From NCBI GenBank assembly GCA_937927845.1, contig CALFXE010000108.1:1-28131 (forward strand): DNA of 28,131 bases, in the 5' to 3' direction. Under the pieces are notes generated by a model. It was given only the letters and a program-made list of their open reading frames with translations. It searched no databases and was not told the origin of the DNA. The DNA comes from an uncultured Paludibacter sp. (GTDB taxonomy: Bacteria > Bacteroidota > Bacteroidia > Bacteroidales > Paludibacteraceae). This document shows, one piece after another, positions 1 to 7,686 of this stretch (positions are counted from its first letter, which is position 1; every line of letters begins with the position of its first letter). Made by a program: the position numbers and the translations under genes.

Positions 1-77
1 AATCACTAATCACCAATCACCAATCACCAATCACCAATCACTAATCACCAATCACCAATCACCAATCACTAATCACC
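1..77. repeat. Heptamer tandem array (AATCACY), 11 units
   Basis: Eleven uninterrupted 7-bp units fill these 77 bases. Each reads AATCACC or AATCACT, with the last base in the order T,C,C,C,C,T,C,C,C,T,C. The array continues to the window edge, so its true length is unknown. Its right end runs into the 3' end of the PhoB-like regulator gene: the stop codon (complement of 69-71) and the preceding Gly-Asp codons lie inside array units. A C-type unit at the stop would change TAG to TGG but create an in-frame TGA one codon later, so array turnover would barely alter the protein. Confidence 0.95.
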
Positions 78-770
78 TAATACATCTGCATTAAATCTGT
101 ATCCATAGCCGGAGCGATTGGTAATAGCTCCACCATAATCGCCTAATTTTTTCCTCAATCGTGTAATGTGTACATCTACAGTACGTTCTGTTATATAAGG
201 TGTTTCTTTCCAAACTATATTAATAATTTGTTCTCTTGAGAAGATATTTTCGGGTTTGAGTGCCAGCATAAGTAATAATTCAAACTCCTTTTTAGTCAGA
301 GTAACTTCCTGGCCATCAATAGATACTTCTTTCAAGTTAACATTAATGCTTAGTTTTCCTATCGTTATAATATTACTATCATCATTATTATCCGACTGTT
401 TGTTTGTGCGTTTTAATACTGCTTTAACTCTTGCTATCACCTCTTTAACTGAAAATGGCTTTGCAATATAATCATCGCCGCCAACTGAAAATCCGGTTAA
501 CATGTCATTCTCAGTATCTTTTGCAGTAAGAAATATTATTGGAACTTTAACATTCTCTTTACGAAGTATTTCTGCCATTTTAAAGCCCGACATTCCACCC
601 ATCATTATATCTAATAATATCAAATTAAACTCTTCAGCAATGGGTTTCTTTAGGGCATCTTCGGCAGAGTATACAGTCTCGACATCAAAGCCTTCACTTT
701 TAAGATTAAACTCTAAGATTTCAGAGATATTTCTGTCGTCATCAACTAATAAAATTTTATACTGACTCAT
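69..770 (-). CDS. OmpR/PhoB-family response regulator
   Basis: This 233-residue protein has an N-terminal receiver domain (about 4-118) and a C-terminal winged-helix DNA-binding domain (about 135-230). The receiver shows the acidic pocket D10-D11-D12, the phospho-acceptor D54 (LLLDIMM), T82 (FLTAK) and K104 (AKPF). The C-terminus has the OmpR-type pattern ERTVDVHITRLRKKLG followed by GYGYRF. It is the last gene of a minus-strand run after phoU, 44 nt downstream, so it is very probably the PhoB-type regulator of the pst genes; this assignment rests on context. No histidine kinase is present in the window and it may lie beyond the left edge. A perfect -7 motif (788-795) just upstream suggests it can also be transcribed separately. 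The stop codon sits inside a heptamer array. The length is normal for the family. Confidence 0.92.
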   Translation of the reverse strand: MSQYKILLVDDDRNISEILEFNLKSEGFDVETVYSAEDALKKPIAEEFNLILLDIMMGGMSGFKMAEILRKENVKVPIIFLTAKDTENDMLTGFSVGGDDYIAKPFSVKEVIARVKAVLKRTNKQSDNNDDSNIITIGKLSINVNLKEVSIDGQEVTLTKKEFELLLMLALKPENIFSREQIINIVWKETPYITERTVDVHITRLRKKLGDYGGAITNRSGYGYRFNADVLGD

Positions 771-787
771 TAGCTATTTTATTTTTG

Positions 788-795
788 CAAAGATA
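788..795 (-). promoter_or_regulatory. Candidate -7 promoter element before the regulator
   Basis: The minus strand reads TATCTTTG here, a full match to the Bacteroidota -7 consensus TAnnTTTG, about 18 nt before the regulator ATG. No TTG is seen at the usual -33 distance, so the call is tentative. Confidence 0.35.
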
Positions 796-814
796 TTTAT
801 TTTAATTAATATCA

Positions 815-1492
815 TTATTCGATTTGTTCCATTTTACCTTTGTGTTTCAAAACTTTTGCTTCGATATAAAAAACAATTTCTTCAACTATATTGCTACAAT
901 GATCTCCTATTCGTTCCATCTTCCTTATTAACAGCATAAGTTTTAATCCACATAAAATCTCTTGGGGGTTCTTTTGCAGATATTCATCTAACCTTTGGAA
1001 TGACTTGTGATAAATTGTATTAACTTCCTCATCTTTCGCCAATATTCTACCCGATGTCTTGGTATTTTCCGAATTCAAAGCCACAAAACTATCTGTAATC
1101 ATATTGATAAGTATATCAAACATTTTTTCAATTTCTAATTCTTCAACAAGTTTTTTATCAACATTACTGCAATCTCTTTCGATGACATGCCGAGCAATTC
1201 CATCTGCAAAATCTCCTATACGTTCTAATGTGATGCTTATCTTCATAATTGACAATACCAATCTGAGATCTATGGCAACCGGACTATACAATGCAATATA
1301 GTTTTCACAATTACTTTCTATCTTCAGTTCAAACGCATTGACACGTTTCTCCATACTAACAATCTCAAATGCCAATTCTACATTGTTATTCAGCAGAGCC
1401 TGTCTTGATTTCTCAAGTTGTGAAATAACCAACCTCCACATCTGATTAATCTCATCTTTCAGGACTTTAATCTCTTGTTCATTATGTTTCAT
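815..1492 (-). CDS. phoU: Phosphate transport regulator PhoU
   Basis: This 225-residue all-helical protein has the two PhoU-domain repeats. Each carries the metal-binding E-R-I-G-D signature: ERIGDFADG near residue 90 and ERIGDHCSNI near residue 193. The length matches the family. PhoU is a cytoplasmic protein that dampens signalling from the Pst transporter to the PhoR/PhoB pair and protects against phosphate over-uptake. Here it lies 30 nt after pstB and 44 nt before the response regulator, the canonical end of a pst operon. That position supports a role linking PstB to the regulator. Confidence 0.95.
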   Translation of the reverse strand: MKHNEQEIKVLKDEINQMWRLVISQLEKSRQALLNNNVELAFEIVSMEKRVNAFELKIESNCENYIALYSPVAIDLRLVLSIMKISITLERIGDFADGIARHVIERDCSNVDKKLVEELEIEKMFDILINMITDSFVALNSENTKTSGRILAKDEEVNTIYHKSFQRLDEYLQKNPQEILCGLKLMLLIRKMERIGDHCSNIVEEIVFYIEAKVLKHKGKMEQIE

Positions 1493-1522
1493 TTCTATCT
1501 GATATTTTAATTTATTATTTAA

Positions 1523-2269
1523 TCAACCGAACCTTCCTGTAATATAATTCTGTGTAGCCTCATTATCAGGATTCAGAAATATCTTCTTTGTATTGTTATA
1601 TTCAATTAATTCACCAAGCATAAAGAATCCTGTAGTATCGCTAACACGTGCTGCCTGTTGCATATTGTGAGTTACTATCACAATTGTATATTGTTGTTTC
1701 AGCTGATGAATCAGTTCTTCTATTTTAGAAGTTGATATAGGGTCTAAAGCAGATGCAGGTTCGTCCATCAGGATAATTGAAGGAGCAACTGCTAAAGCAC
1801 GAGCAATACATAGTCTTTGTTGCTGCCCGCCCGACAGTTCCAAAGCTGACTTATTAAGTTTATCTTTCACCTCGTCCCAAAGTACAGCCGATTTAAGAGA
1901 CTCTTCCACTCGCTGAGCAATGAAACGTCTATCGCCCATATTATTTACTTTCAAGCCATAAGCTACATTCTCAAATATTGATTTAGGAAAGGGATTAGGT
2001 TTTTGGAATACCATTCCCACCTTCTTTCTAAGTTCATCGATATTTATCGATTTGTTATAAATATCTTTGCCATCTACAATACACTGCCCCTCCATTCTGG
2101 TGTCATCAATTAGATCATTCATCCTATTAAACAATCGCAGGAATGTTGACTTTCCGCAACCAGAAGGACCAATAAATGCAGTTACGGTATTAGCTCCAAT
2201 TTTCATATTAATGTTTTTAAGAGCTTGAAAATTGCCGTAATAAAAATCAATATTTTTAGTTTCTATCAT
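1523..2269 (-). CDS. pstB: Phosphate ABC transporter ATP-binding protein PstB
   Basis: This 248-residue ATPase powers high-affinity phosphate import. Visible motifs are Walker A GPSGCGKST (34-42), the Q-loop MVFQKPNPFP (this KPNPFP context is characteristic of PstB), the signature LSGGQQQR, Walker B IILMDEPASALDP and the H-loop VTHN. The family length is about 250 residues, so it is complete. It follows pstA by 18 nt and precedes phoU by 30 nt in the same direction, consistent with one transcript. Confidence 0.97.
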   Translation of the reverse strand: MIETKNIDFYYGNFQALKNINMKIGANTVTAFIGPSGCGKSTFLRLFNRMNDLIDDTRMEGQCIVDGKDIYNKSINIDELRKKVGMVFQKPNPFPKSIFENVAYGLKVNNMGDRRFIAQRVEESLKSAVLWDEVKDKLNKSALELSGGQQQRLCIARALAVAPSIILMDEPASALDPISTSKIEELIHQLKQQYTIVIVTHNMQQAARVSDTTGFFMLGELIEYNNTKKIFLNPDNEATQNYITGRFG

Positions 2270-2287
2270 TACTACTTTATTTAGATT

Positions 2288-3142
2288 TTATGTATTTTTT
2301 TTATTTTTCTCTAACTTCCCTCTCAAAAACGAAGCGAGTAAATTCACTATTAACACTATAACAATCAGCACTAATGCCGTTCCATATGCCATCGGACGAG
2401 AAGCTTCCAAATCAGTTCCATTGGTTGCCAACACATAAAGATGATATGGTAAAGCCATTACTTGATCAAATATCCCAGAAGGCAATTTAGGAAGAAAATA
2501 TGCTGCTGCAGTAAATAAAATCGGAGCTGTTTCACCGGATACTCTCCCGACAGATAAAATTAAACCGGTAATAATATTAGGAAATGCAGTTGGTAAAACA
2601 ACTCTTTTAATCGTCTGCAATTTAGTTGCTCCTAGAGCATAACTACCTGTTCTGTAACCATCGGGAACAGCTTTCAATGCTTCCTCTGTAGTACGAATAA
2701 TCAACGGTAAAGTTAGCAAGCCTAATGTTAACGAACCTGCTAAAATAGAATCACCAAAATTCAGTTTATTCACAAATAACGACATTCCGAAAAGCCCGAA
2801 AACAATTGAAGGAATACTTGCAAGATTATTGGTCATAATTCTAATAAACTTTACAATCCAACTATTTCCTGCATATTCATTAGTATAAATTGCCGACATT
2901 ACACCCAGTGGAAATGCAAAAATAAGACTACCAATGATTAAGTAAAATGTACCGACTATTGCAGGAAAAATACCTCCGGATGTCATACCATCTTTAGGAA
3001 AGGTGGTTAGAAACTCCCAATTGACAACCTTGATACCATTAAAAACAATGAAACCTAAGATTCCAAATAAGATTGCTACAACCAAAAGTCCGAATATCCT
3101 GAAGATTGTAAAAGCAATTATCTGATTTACCTTTTTACTCAT
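2288..3142 (-). CDS. pstA: Phosphate ABC transporter permease PstA
   Basis: This 284-residue inner-membrane permease has about six hydrophobic segments. The cytoplasmic coupling (EAA-type) loop is seen in TGSYALGATKLQTIKRVVLP, followed by GETAPILFTAAA, typical of PstA. It would form the translocation pore with PstC and dock PstB. Only 2 nt separate it from the pstC stop and 18 nt from pstB, so translational coupling is likely. Length and motif order are normal. Confidence 0.96.
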   Translation of the reverse strand: MSKKVNQIIAFTIFRIFGLLVVAILFGILGFIVFNGIKVVNWEFLTTFPKDGMTSGGIFPAIVGTFYLIIGSLIFAFPLGVMSAIYTNEYAGNSWIVKFIRIMTNNLASIPSIVFGLFGMSLFVNKLNFGDSILAGSLTLGLLTLPLIIRTTEEALKAVPDGYRTGSYALGATKLQTIKRVVLPTAFPNIITGLILSVGRVSGETAPILFTAAAYFLPKLPSGIFDQVMALPYHLYVLATNGTDLEASRPMAYGTALVLIVIVLIVNLLASFLRGKLEKNKKNT

Positions 3143-3144
3143 AA

Positions 3145-4359
3145 TTAACTCGCTTTATTATATTGCTTTTTTGAAATAAATTCGGCAGAAATGGATATTA
3201 TCATTGTAAAAACAAACAATATACATCCAAGTAGGAATAAAGCCTGATAGTGAGCATCTCCTGTAGGCGCTTCACCTAATTCGGCTGCGATTGTAGCAGG
3301 AATAGTTCGTACCGATTCGAAGATAGAAACAGGTATTACAGCTGCGTTGCCCGTAACCATCATCACTGCCATTGTTTCTCCGATAGCTCTTCCAATACCT
3401 AAAACCACAGCAGCAGAAATTCCTGATTTTGCATAAGGAATAATAACCTTATAAACTGTTTGCCATTTTGTTGCACCTAAAGCTAAACTTGCTTCTCGCA
3501 TAGATCTCGGAGTATTCCTCATAGCATCTTCTGCAACTGATATTATGGTTGGCAGTGACATAATAGCCAAAACAACACTGCCGGTAAATGCCGTTTCTCC
3601 AACAGGAATCTGCAATGTTTTCTGCACAAAAGGTACAATTACTACTAATCCGAAAAAGCCGTATACTACAGAAGGGATACCTGCAAGCAGTTCAATTATG
3701 GGTTTCATCAATTTTCTCTGATTTTCTCCTGCTAATTCCGATAAGTATATAGCAACGCCCAAACCTAAGGGTACTGCCATTACTAGTGCCATAATACTAA
3801 CTAACAAGGTACCTAATACTAAAGGTAGTACACCGAATAATGGTGCAGGAGTTGCAGTTGGAATCCATTCTTTACCAAAGAAATAATCTTTTGCATTGAT
3901 ATTTTTAGATAGCAATTCCTTAACATCAGGACTTTCAGGAGCATATTGAATAGGTAAAAAAGCAATAATGCCATCTTCTTTACTAATTATTTCGTTAAGT
4001 TTTTGAGGAAGCAGTTCGTAGTTTTCACCAAATTCACTTTCAGAATACAATCTAAACACATCATCAATCCTAAAAATCTTAATATCTAAATCCTTTCCAC
4101 CAACATCTCTCCAATTTGTAATTTCAGAGTCGAAAATCTCCTTCAACTTTAAAGAAGAAAGCTCTTCTACCCCATTTTGTGAATTTACAAATACTTTATA
4201 ACCACGCTCAACTTCAGGAGTATGGAACAACCCTATTCCTTCTTTAAATAAAAATAAGGTGATAAGCAAAATAGTGATACTTGTAACAGCACCACTAATT
4301 GTAAATAATTTCTCTATTATCTTATCAATTATATTTCTGAACACCTTGATATTAGTCAT
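3145..4359 (-). CDS. pstC: Phosphate ABC transporter permease PstC with PstS-like periplasmic insert
   Basis: This is a 404-residue permease, about 90-100 residues longer than typical PstC. TM1 lies near residues 20-45. The C-terminal permease core (about 175-400) has the coupling loop EASLALGATKWQTVYKVIIP (289-308) and RAIGETMAVMMVTGNA. Between them, residues about 55-140 resemble a lobe of the neighbouring PstS: VFVNS..GVEELSSLKLKEIF..EITNWRDVGG matches PstS IIVNPGNNVNKLTREQLEGIF..KIKNWNELGG, and a later DGIIAFLPIQY matches KGAIAYVGLAY. This insert should face the periplasm. The gene starts 31 nt after the pstS stop. The transport role is secure; the function of the insert is inferred. Confidence 0.94.
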   Translation of the reverse strand: MTNIKVFRNIIDKIIEKLFTISGAVTSITILLITLFLFKEGIGLFHTPEVERGYKVFVNSQNGVEELSSLKLKEIFDSEITNWRDVGGKDLDIKIFRIDDVFRLYSESEFGENYELLPQKLNEIISKEDGIIAFLPIQYAPESPDVKELLSKNINAKDYFFGKEWIPTATPAPLFGVLPLVLGTLLVSIMALVMAVPLGLGVAIYLSELAGENQRKLMKPIIELLAGIPSVVYGFFGLVVIVPFVQKTLQIPVGETAFTGSVVLAIMSLPTIISVAEDAMRNTPRSMREASLALGATKWQTVYKVIIPYAKSGISAAVVLGIGRAIGETMAVMMVTGNAAVIPVSIFESVRTIPATIAAELGEAPTGDAHYQALFLLGCILFVFTMIISISAEFISKKQYNKAS

Positions 4360-4390
4360 ATTATAATTATAAACGGAAATAATTCAAAAA

Positions 4391-5206
4391 TCATTTAACT
4401 GTAACATATCCCACTTCTTCGATAATCTTTTGTCCGTCAGGTGATAGCACAAAATCTATATATGGTTTCACAATAGCCTCTGACGCTGTATTATAATAGA
4501 AATATAATGGTCGCACTACCGGATATGATTTGTTTTTAGCATTTTCAACTGTTGGTTTTGAGTATGACTTGCCATTATCAAACGAAACAGCGATAGGCTT
4601 AACCGATTTATTAAGATATGCCAATCCGACATAAGCAATTGCACCTTTAGTTTGACTAACAGATTGAATTATTGAGCCATTTGCAGGCATACTCATAATA
4701 CCGGACATAAAGTTTTTATTTTCAAGCACATACTCTCTGAAAAATTCATAAGTTCCTGATGATGTTTCGCGAGAATAAGGTATAATTTTTATATTAGCAC
4801 CACCTAACTCATTCCAATTTTTTATTTTGCCTGTAAATATTCCTTCCAATTGCTCTCTGGTTAATTTGTTTACATTATTACCGGGATTCACAATAATGGC
4901 TAATGCATCATACGCTATTATAACTTCTTCCACATTCTGTCCTGTATTCTGGAGCTTTTGCCTTTCTGAAAATTTAATTTTTCTTGAAGCTTGTGCAATA
5001 TCAGTAGTACCTTCCAATAGAGCAGAAATACCCACACCGCTTCCGCCGCCTGTAACAGTAATTGTTGCTGATTTTTTATGATTCATGAAAATCTGAGCTG
5101 TTTTTTCCGATATAGGAAGTACTGTTTCAGAACCTTTTATTTTCTGGGAATTCACCGAGAACAAAATGCCACATATGGCTAAAGAGAATAAAATAAATCG
5201 TTTCAT
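4391..5206 (-). CDS. pstS: Periplasmic phosphate-binding protein PstS
   Basis: This 271-residue substrate-binding protein belongs to the PstS/PBP-like family. An N-terminal signal peptide (about 1-20, cleavage near VNS-Q) exports it to the periplasm. Phosphate-contacting motifs are visible: the N-terminal GSET, the glycine-rich GGGSGVGI loop, and YSRETSSGTYEFF. It captures phosphate and delivers it to PstC/PstA. It lies 83 nt downstream of the porin and 31 nt upstream of pstC. The spacer before it holds candidate regulator half-sites and a promoter-like motif, so it may have its own phosphate-responsive promoter. Confidence 0.96.
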   Translation of the reverse strand: MKRFILFSLAICGILFSVNSQKIKGSETVLPISEKTAQIFMNHKKSATITVTGGGSGVGISALLEGTTDIAQASRKIKFSERQKLQNTGQNVEEVIIAYDALAIIVNPGNNVNKLTREQLEGIFTGKIKNWNELGGANIKIIPYSRETSSGTYEFFREYVLENKNFMSGIMSMPANGSIIQSVSQTKGAIAYVGLAYLNKSVKPIAVSFDNGKSYSKPTVENAKNKSYPVVRPLYFYYNTASEAIVKPYIDFVLSPDGQKIIEEVGYVTVK

Positions 5207-5226
5207 TTTTTATTATTTAAATTGTT

Positions 5227-5275
5227 ATGCAAAATAATTGTTATCTTGTTACATTTCCTTTGAAATTATATTACA
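5227..5275 (-). promoter_or_regulatory. Candidate Pho-regulated promoter of pstS
   Basis: On the minus strand the spacer before pstS has TGTAAT (complement of 5270-5275) and TGTAAC (complement of 5248-5253), spaced exactly 22 bp, two 11-bp turns. Ten bases further is TTATTTTGCAT (complement of 5227-5237), a one-mismatch -7-like element. The same 11-mer occurs before the porin (6487-6497). OmpR/PhoB regulators commonly bind 11-bp-spaced direct repeats; the assignment here is inferred. Confidence 0.4.
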
Positions 5276-5289
5276 ATTTGGTTAAGTTT

Positions 5290-6465
5290 TTAGAACTTAT
5301 ATTGTAATCGTAATGTAAAAACATTATCATCAATGTCTTGATTGTAAGCTGTTAAATTAGTAGATCTTTCATTGGTAATCCACTCATAATAAGCCGTAGC
5401 ATTCATATTTTCATTAATTTTCCAATTCAGTCCACAACCAAAAGTTTGGTATGCGATGTCTCCTTTTGCAGATCCGTCTAATCCAACTTCATCTTTATAA
5501 ATCTTATTATTAGGATCATAAAAATCATACTTGGCAACAACCGACAATGGTAATAATCCTAAATCTTGTTCAACAGTAATATACCCACCTCTGAAATTTC
5601 TAATATAAGTATCGTTAGTTGGTAATGCAGAATAATTAGGACTTTTAGATGAATTTTTATCTCCTGTCTGTGTACCAAGAATATATTCACTATATATATA
5701 AGTAGCTCCTAAAACAGTTGAGATTTTAAATTGTGCATCTACACCATAATACTCTCTTTTAGCAAATTTGCCAATATTTCCTGAGTAATTATTGAGTATA
5801 CCGTACTTGTAAACATTTGATGTTCCTTGATATACGCCACCATTATAATATGAGATTCCGGCATTCAGTACAGACTTATCTGTCAACTTTTTATTCAATG
5901 ATAAATGTCCGATGTAATCTTTTCGATTATCGATATCCATTTTAATACCGTTGCCGGCAATTGCTGCAAGCTCAAGTTTAAACATACTCCATGGACTTTG
6001 ATCTGCCTGAAGTGTTAGCATTGCACCTAAATCACGTTCTTCGGGAAATAATGTTGTAACTACAGTTGATCTTTCAGGAGATAATCTTCTGGACGAAGAA
6101 TGAGAGATCTCGAATCCGAAAGGACGATTAAAGACACCTGTTTTGATGGAGCTTTTTCCAAGTGCAGGCATTTTAACCAAAAGATATGCATCTTTCAGAC
6201 CAACTCCTTTTTCAGTTAAATCAATTTGGAAAACTCCCGAAGCAATTTTTTTCTCGTATTCGAATTTTAATCTACCACGCCTTACTCCAATGCGATTGAA
6301 GTCGTGATTCTTGTCCGAATTACCTCCACCGACTTTCAGAGAAGCATCTTTTTCTCCATATTGATACTGAGCTTGAAGATAACCGGAAATTTTAAAGTCT
6401 TGATGTTGCGAAAAAATCTCTGTTACTGAAGTAACACAACATAGTAAAATAATTATTGTTTTCAT
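5290..6465 (-). CDS. Phosphate-selective porin O/P family outer-membrane protein
   Basis: This 391-residue outer-membrane beta-barrel resembles OprO/OprP-type phosphate porins. It has a signal peptide (about 1-19, ending near IFS-Q), an N-terminal strand pattern FKISGYLQAQYQYGE, the RRGRLKFEYEK segment, and the marker GVFNRPFGFEISHSSSRRLSPERS that recurs in this family. The C-terminal strand ends LRLQYKF, with the terminal aromatic residue expected for BAM-dependent assembly. It is the first gene of the pst run, so it probably brings phosphate or other anions across the outer membrane for PstS. Selectivity cannot be read from the sequence. Confidence 0.92.
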   Translation of the reverse strand: MKTIIILLCCVTSVTEIFSQHQDFKISGYLQAQYQYGEKDASLKVGGGNSDKNHDFNRIGVRRGRLKFEYEKKIASGVFQIDLTEKGVGLKDAYLLVKMPALGKSSIKTGVFNRPFGFEISHSSSRRLSPERSTVVTTLFPEERDLGAMLTLQADQSPWSMFKLELAAIAGNGIKMDIDNRKDYIGHLSLNKKLTDKSVLNAGISYYNGGVYQGTSNVYKYGILNNYSGNIGKFAKREYYGVDAQFKISTVLGATYIYSEYILGTQTGDKNSSKSPNYSALPTNDTYIRNFRGGYITVEQDLGLLPLSVVAKYDFYDPNNKIYKDEVGLDGSAKGDIAYQTFGCGLNWKINENMNATAYYEWITNERSTNLTAYNQDIDDNVFTLRLQYKF

Positions 6466-6522
6466 AAAGTAATATTTAAAAATTCAATGCAAAATAACAA
6501 ATGATATGTTGCATGCTTATTT

Positions 6523-6546
6523 CAAACATATTACATTACGATTACA
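6523..6546 (-). promoter_or_regulatory. Candidate Pho box and -7 element of the porin-pst run
   Basis: The minus strand has two TGTAAT half-sites exactly 11 bp apart (complements of 6541-6546 and 6530-6535). They are followed by TATGTTTG (complement of 6523-6530), a full TAnnTTTG -7 match that overlaps the second half-site by one base. The arrangement fits an activator replacing a poor -33 element. The predicted start would leave a leader of about 50 nt before the porin ATG. Regulator identity is inferred from the PhoB-like gene in the same locus. Confidence 0.45.
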
Positions 6547-6663
6547 AATTTCAGGGTAATCTTAAAAATAGTGTAGAAATGACATTTGAGGAATCTAAAT
6601 TTTTGAGAAAAACTTAGAGGTTAGATTGAATTTAATGCATAGGTTAGATTTGCTCTAATATTA

Positions 6664-7680
6664 TTACTCCAGAATAGTAAGGTTCTTCATTAAACTTTTA
6701 ATTACTCCCACTTCAAAGTCTGAATTCAGATCTTGTTCTTTTTTAGTAGCGAATTTTATCCCTGTTACATAAGGTTTGTGTATTCTGCAAAGAATAATGT
6801 ATGGCTTTTTAATCAAGGAAAAATACGACACATCTACTTCTCCGAGCTTTTCTGAATCCGGTTTTAGAGTAAAGAAATAAGCCGATGAATTTTCATCATA
6901 AGTATCCTCCATCATAAACTTATGTTTAAAGAATTCATAGTCTAATGGATTTACATCAATTGATGGATTATCAGCCTTATATCCTTTCAGCATCAATTTA
7001 TCATTTCTTCGCAAGTTATCTAACTCTTCGAAAGGAATAATCTTTACCAAGGCTTTAATATCTCGATATATGCTGTTACAATCACTGATTTCTATGGCTG
7101 CCTTATCTTCAGATGAGACTTTTGCATGCAAGCGACCTCTCAAAATCAATTCAATATGCTGCTCAGGGAAAGAATAGGTGTAATTATAAGGTTTAAACAT
7201 ATATTCCACATCATCATAATCTTGTTTCTTAGCTTCATTAGCCGTCATAACCTGATTTATTTCAATTGTAGCTTGCTTCCCCATGTAAATTATATGAGAA
7301 GTAAATAAGTCAGGTCGCTCACGAGAAAATCCGGTAAGTTGTACAAAACTTTCACCTTCACCAATCATGTTAGTTATATTAACCTCATATCGTTCGTGAT
7401 TCTTCTTAAAGTCTCGTATAATTCCTTTTCTTAAATTAACTATATTAAGACCCTGCGCTGTGGTATCAATAGTCAACGTAGAATTTAATTGCAGATCCCC
7501 TTGAGATTTAAGTTGATAAGTATACTGCCATCCCTTTGCAAACTCAGCAGGTTTAGCATCAGCATAAAAACCTAACTTCATTCCTATTGAAGGAAAATCA
7601 TAACTTTTTGTTTTGCTATCAGCATACACAAAGCTGGTAGTCAAACTTAAAAAAAGTAAAAAAAATCTATACATCTTCAT
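6664..7680 (-). CDS. Secreted protein of unknown function
   Basis: I do not recognise this 338-residue protein. It starts with a clear signal peptide (MKMYRFFLLFLSLTTSFVYA-D), so it should be exported. The mature part has no further hydrophobic segment, looks like mixed alpha/beta sequence, and contains two similarly built halves (about 25-170 and 170-335), each beginning with an extended strand and amphipathic segments. No catalytic motif is evident. It starts 6 nt after the stop of the propeller-like gene at 7687-8799, so the two are very probably co-transcribed and may work together in the envelope. The 198-nt spacer downstream contains the porin promoter region. Confidence 0.85.
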   Translation of the reverse strand: MKMYRFFLLFLSLTTSFVYADSKTKSYDFPSIGMKLGFYADAKPAEFAKGWQYTYQLKSQGDLQLNSTLTIDTTAQGLNIVNLRKGIIRDFKKNHERYEVNITNMIGEGESFVQLTGFSRERPDLFTSHIIYMGKQATIEINQVMTANEAKKQDYDDVEYMFKPYNYTYSFPEQHIELILRGRLHAKVSSEDKAAIEISDCNSIYRDIKALVKIIPFEELDNLRRNDKLMLKGYKADNPSIDVNPLDYEFFKHKFMMEDTYDENSSAYFFTLKPDSEKLGEVDVSYFSLIKKPYIILCRIHKPYVTGIKFATKKEQDLNSDFEVGVIKSLMKNLTILE

Positions 7681-7686
7681 AGCTTT

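Noticed and set aside
5302..6547. Phase-variable inversion of the porin gene between 17-bp inverted repeats
   Set aside because: One copy is explained by coding constraint of the terminal beta strand, no recombinase is nearby, and inversion would simply remove the gene from its promoter; kept only as a low-interest observation.
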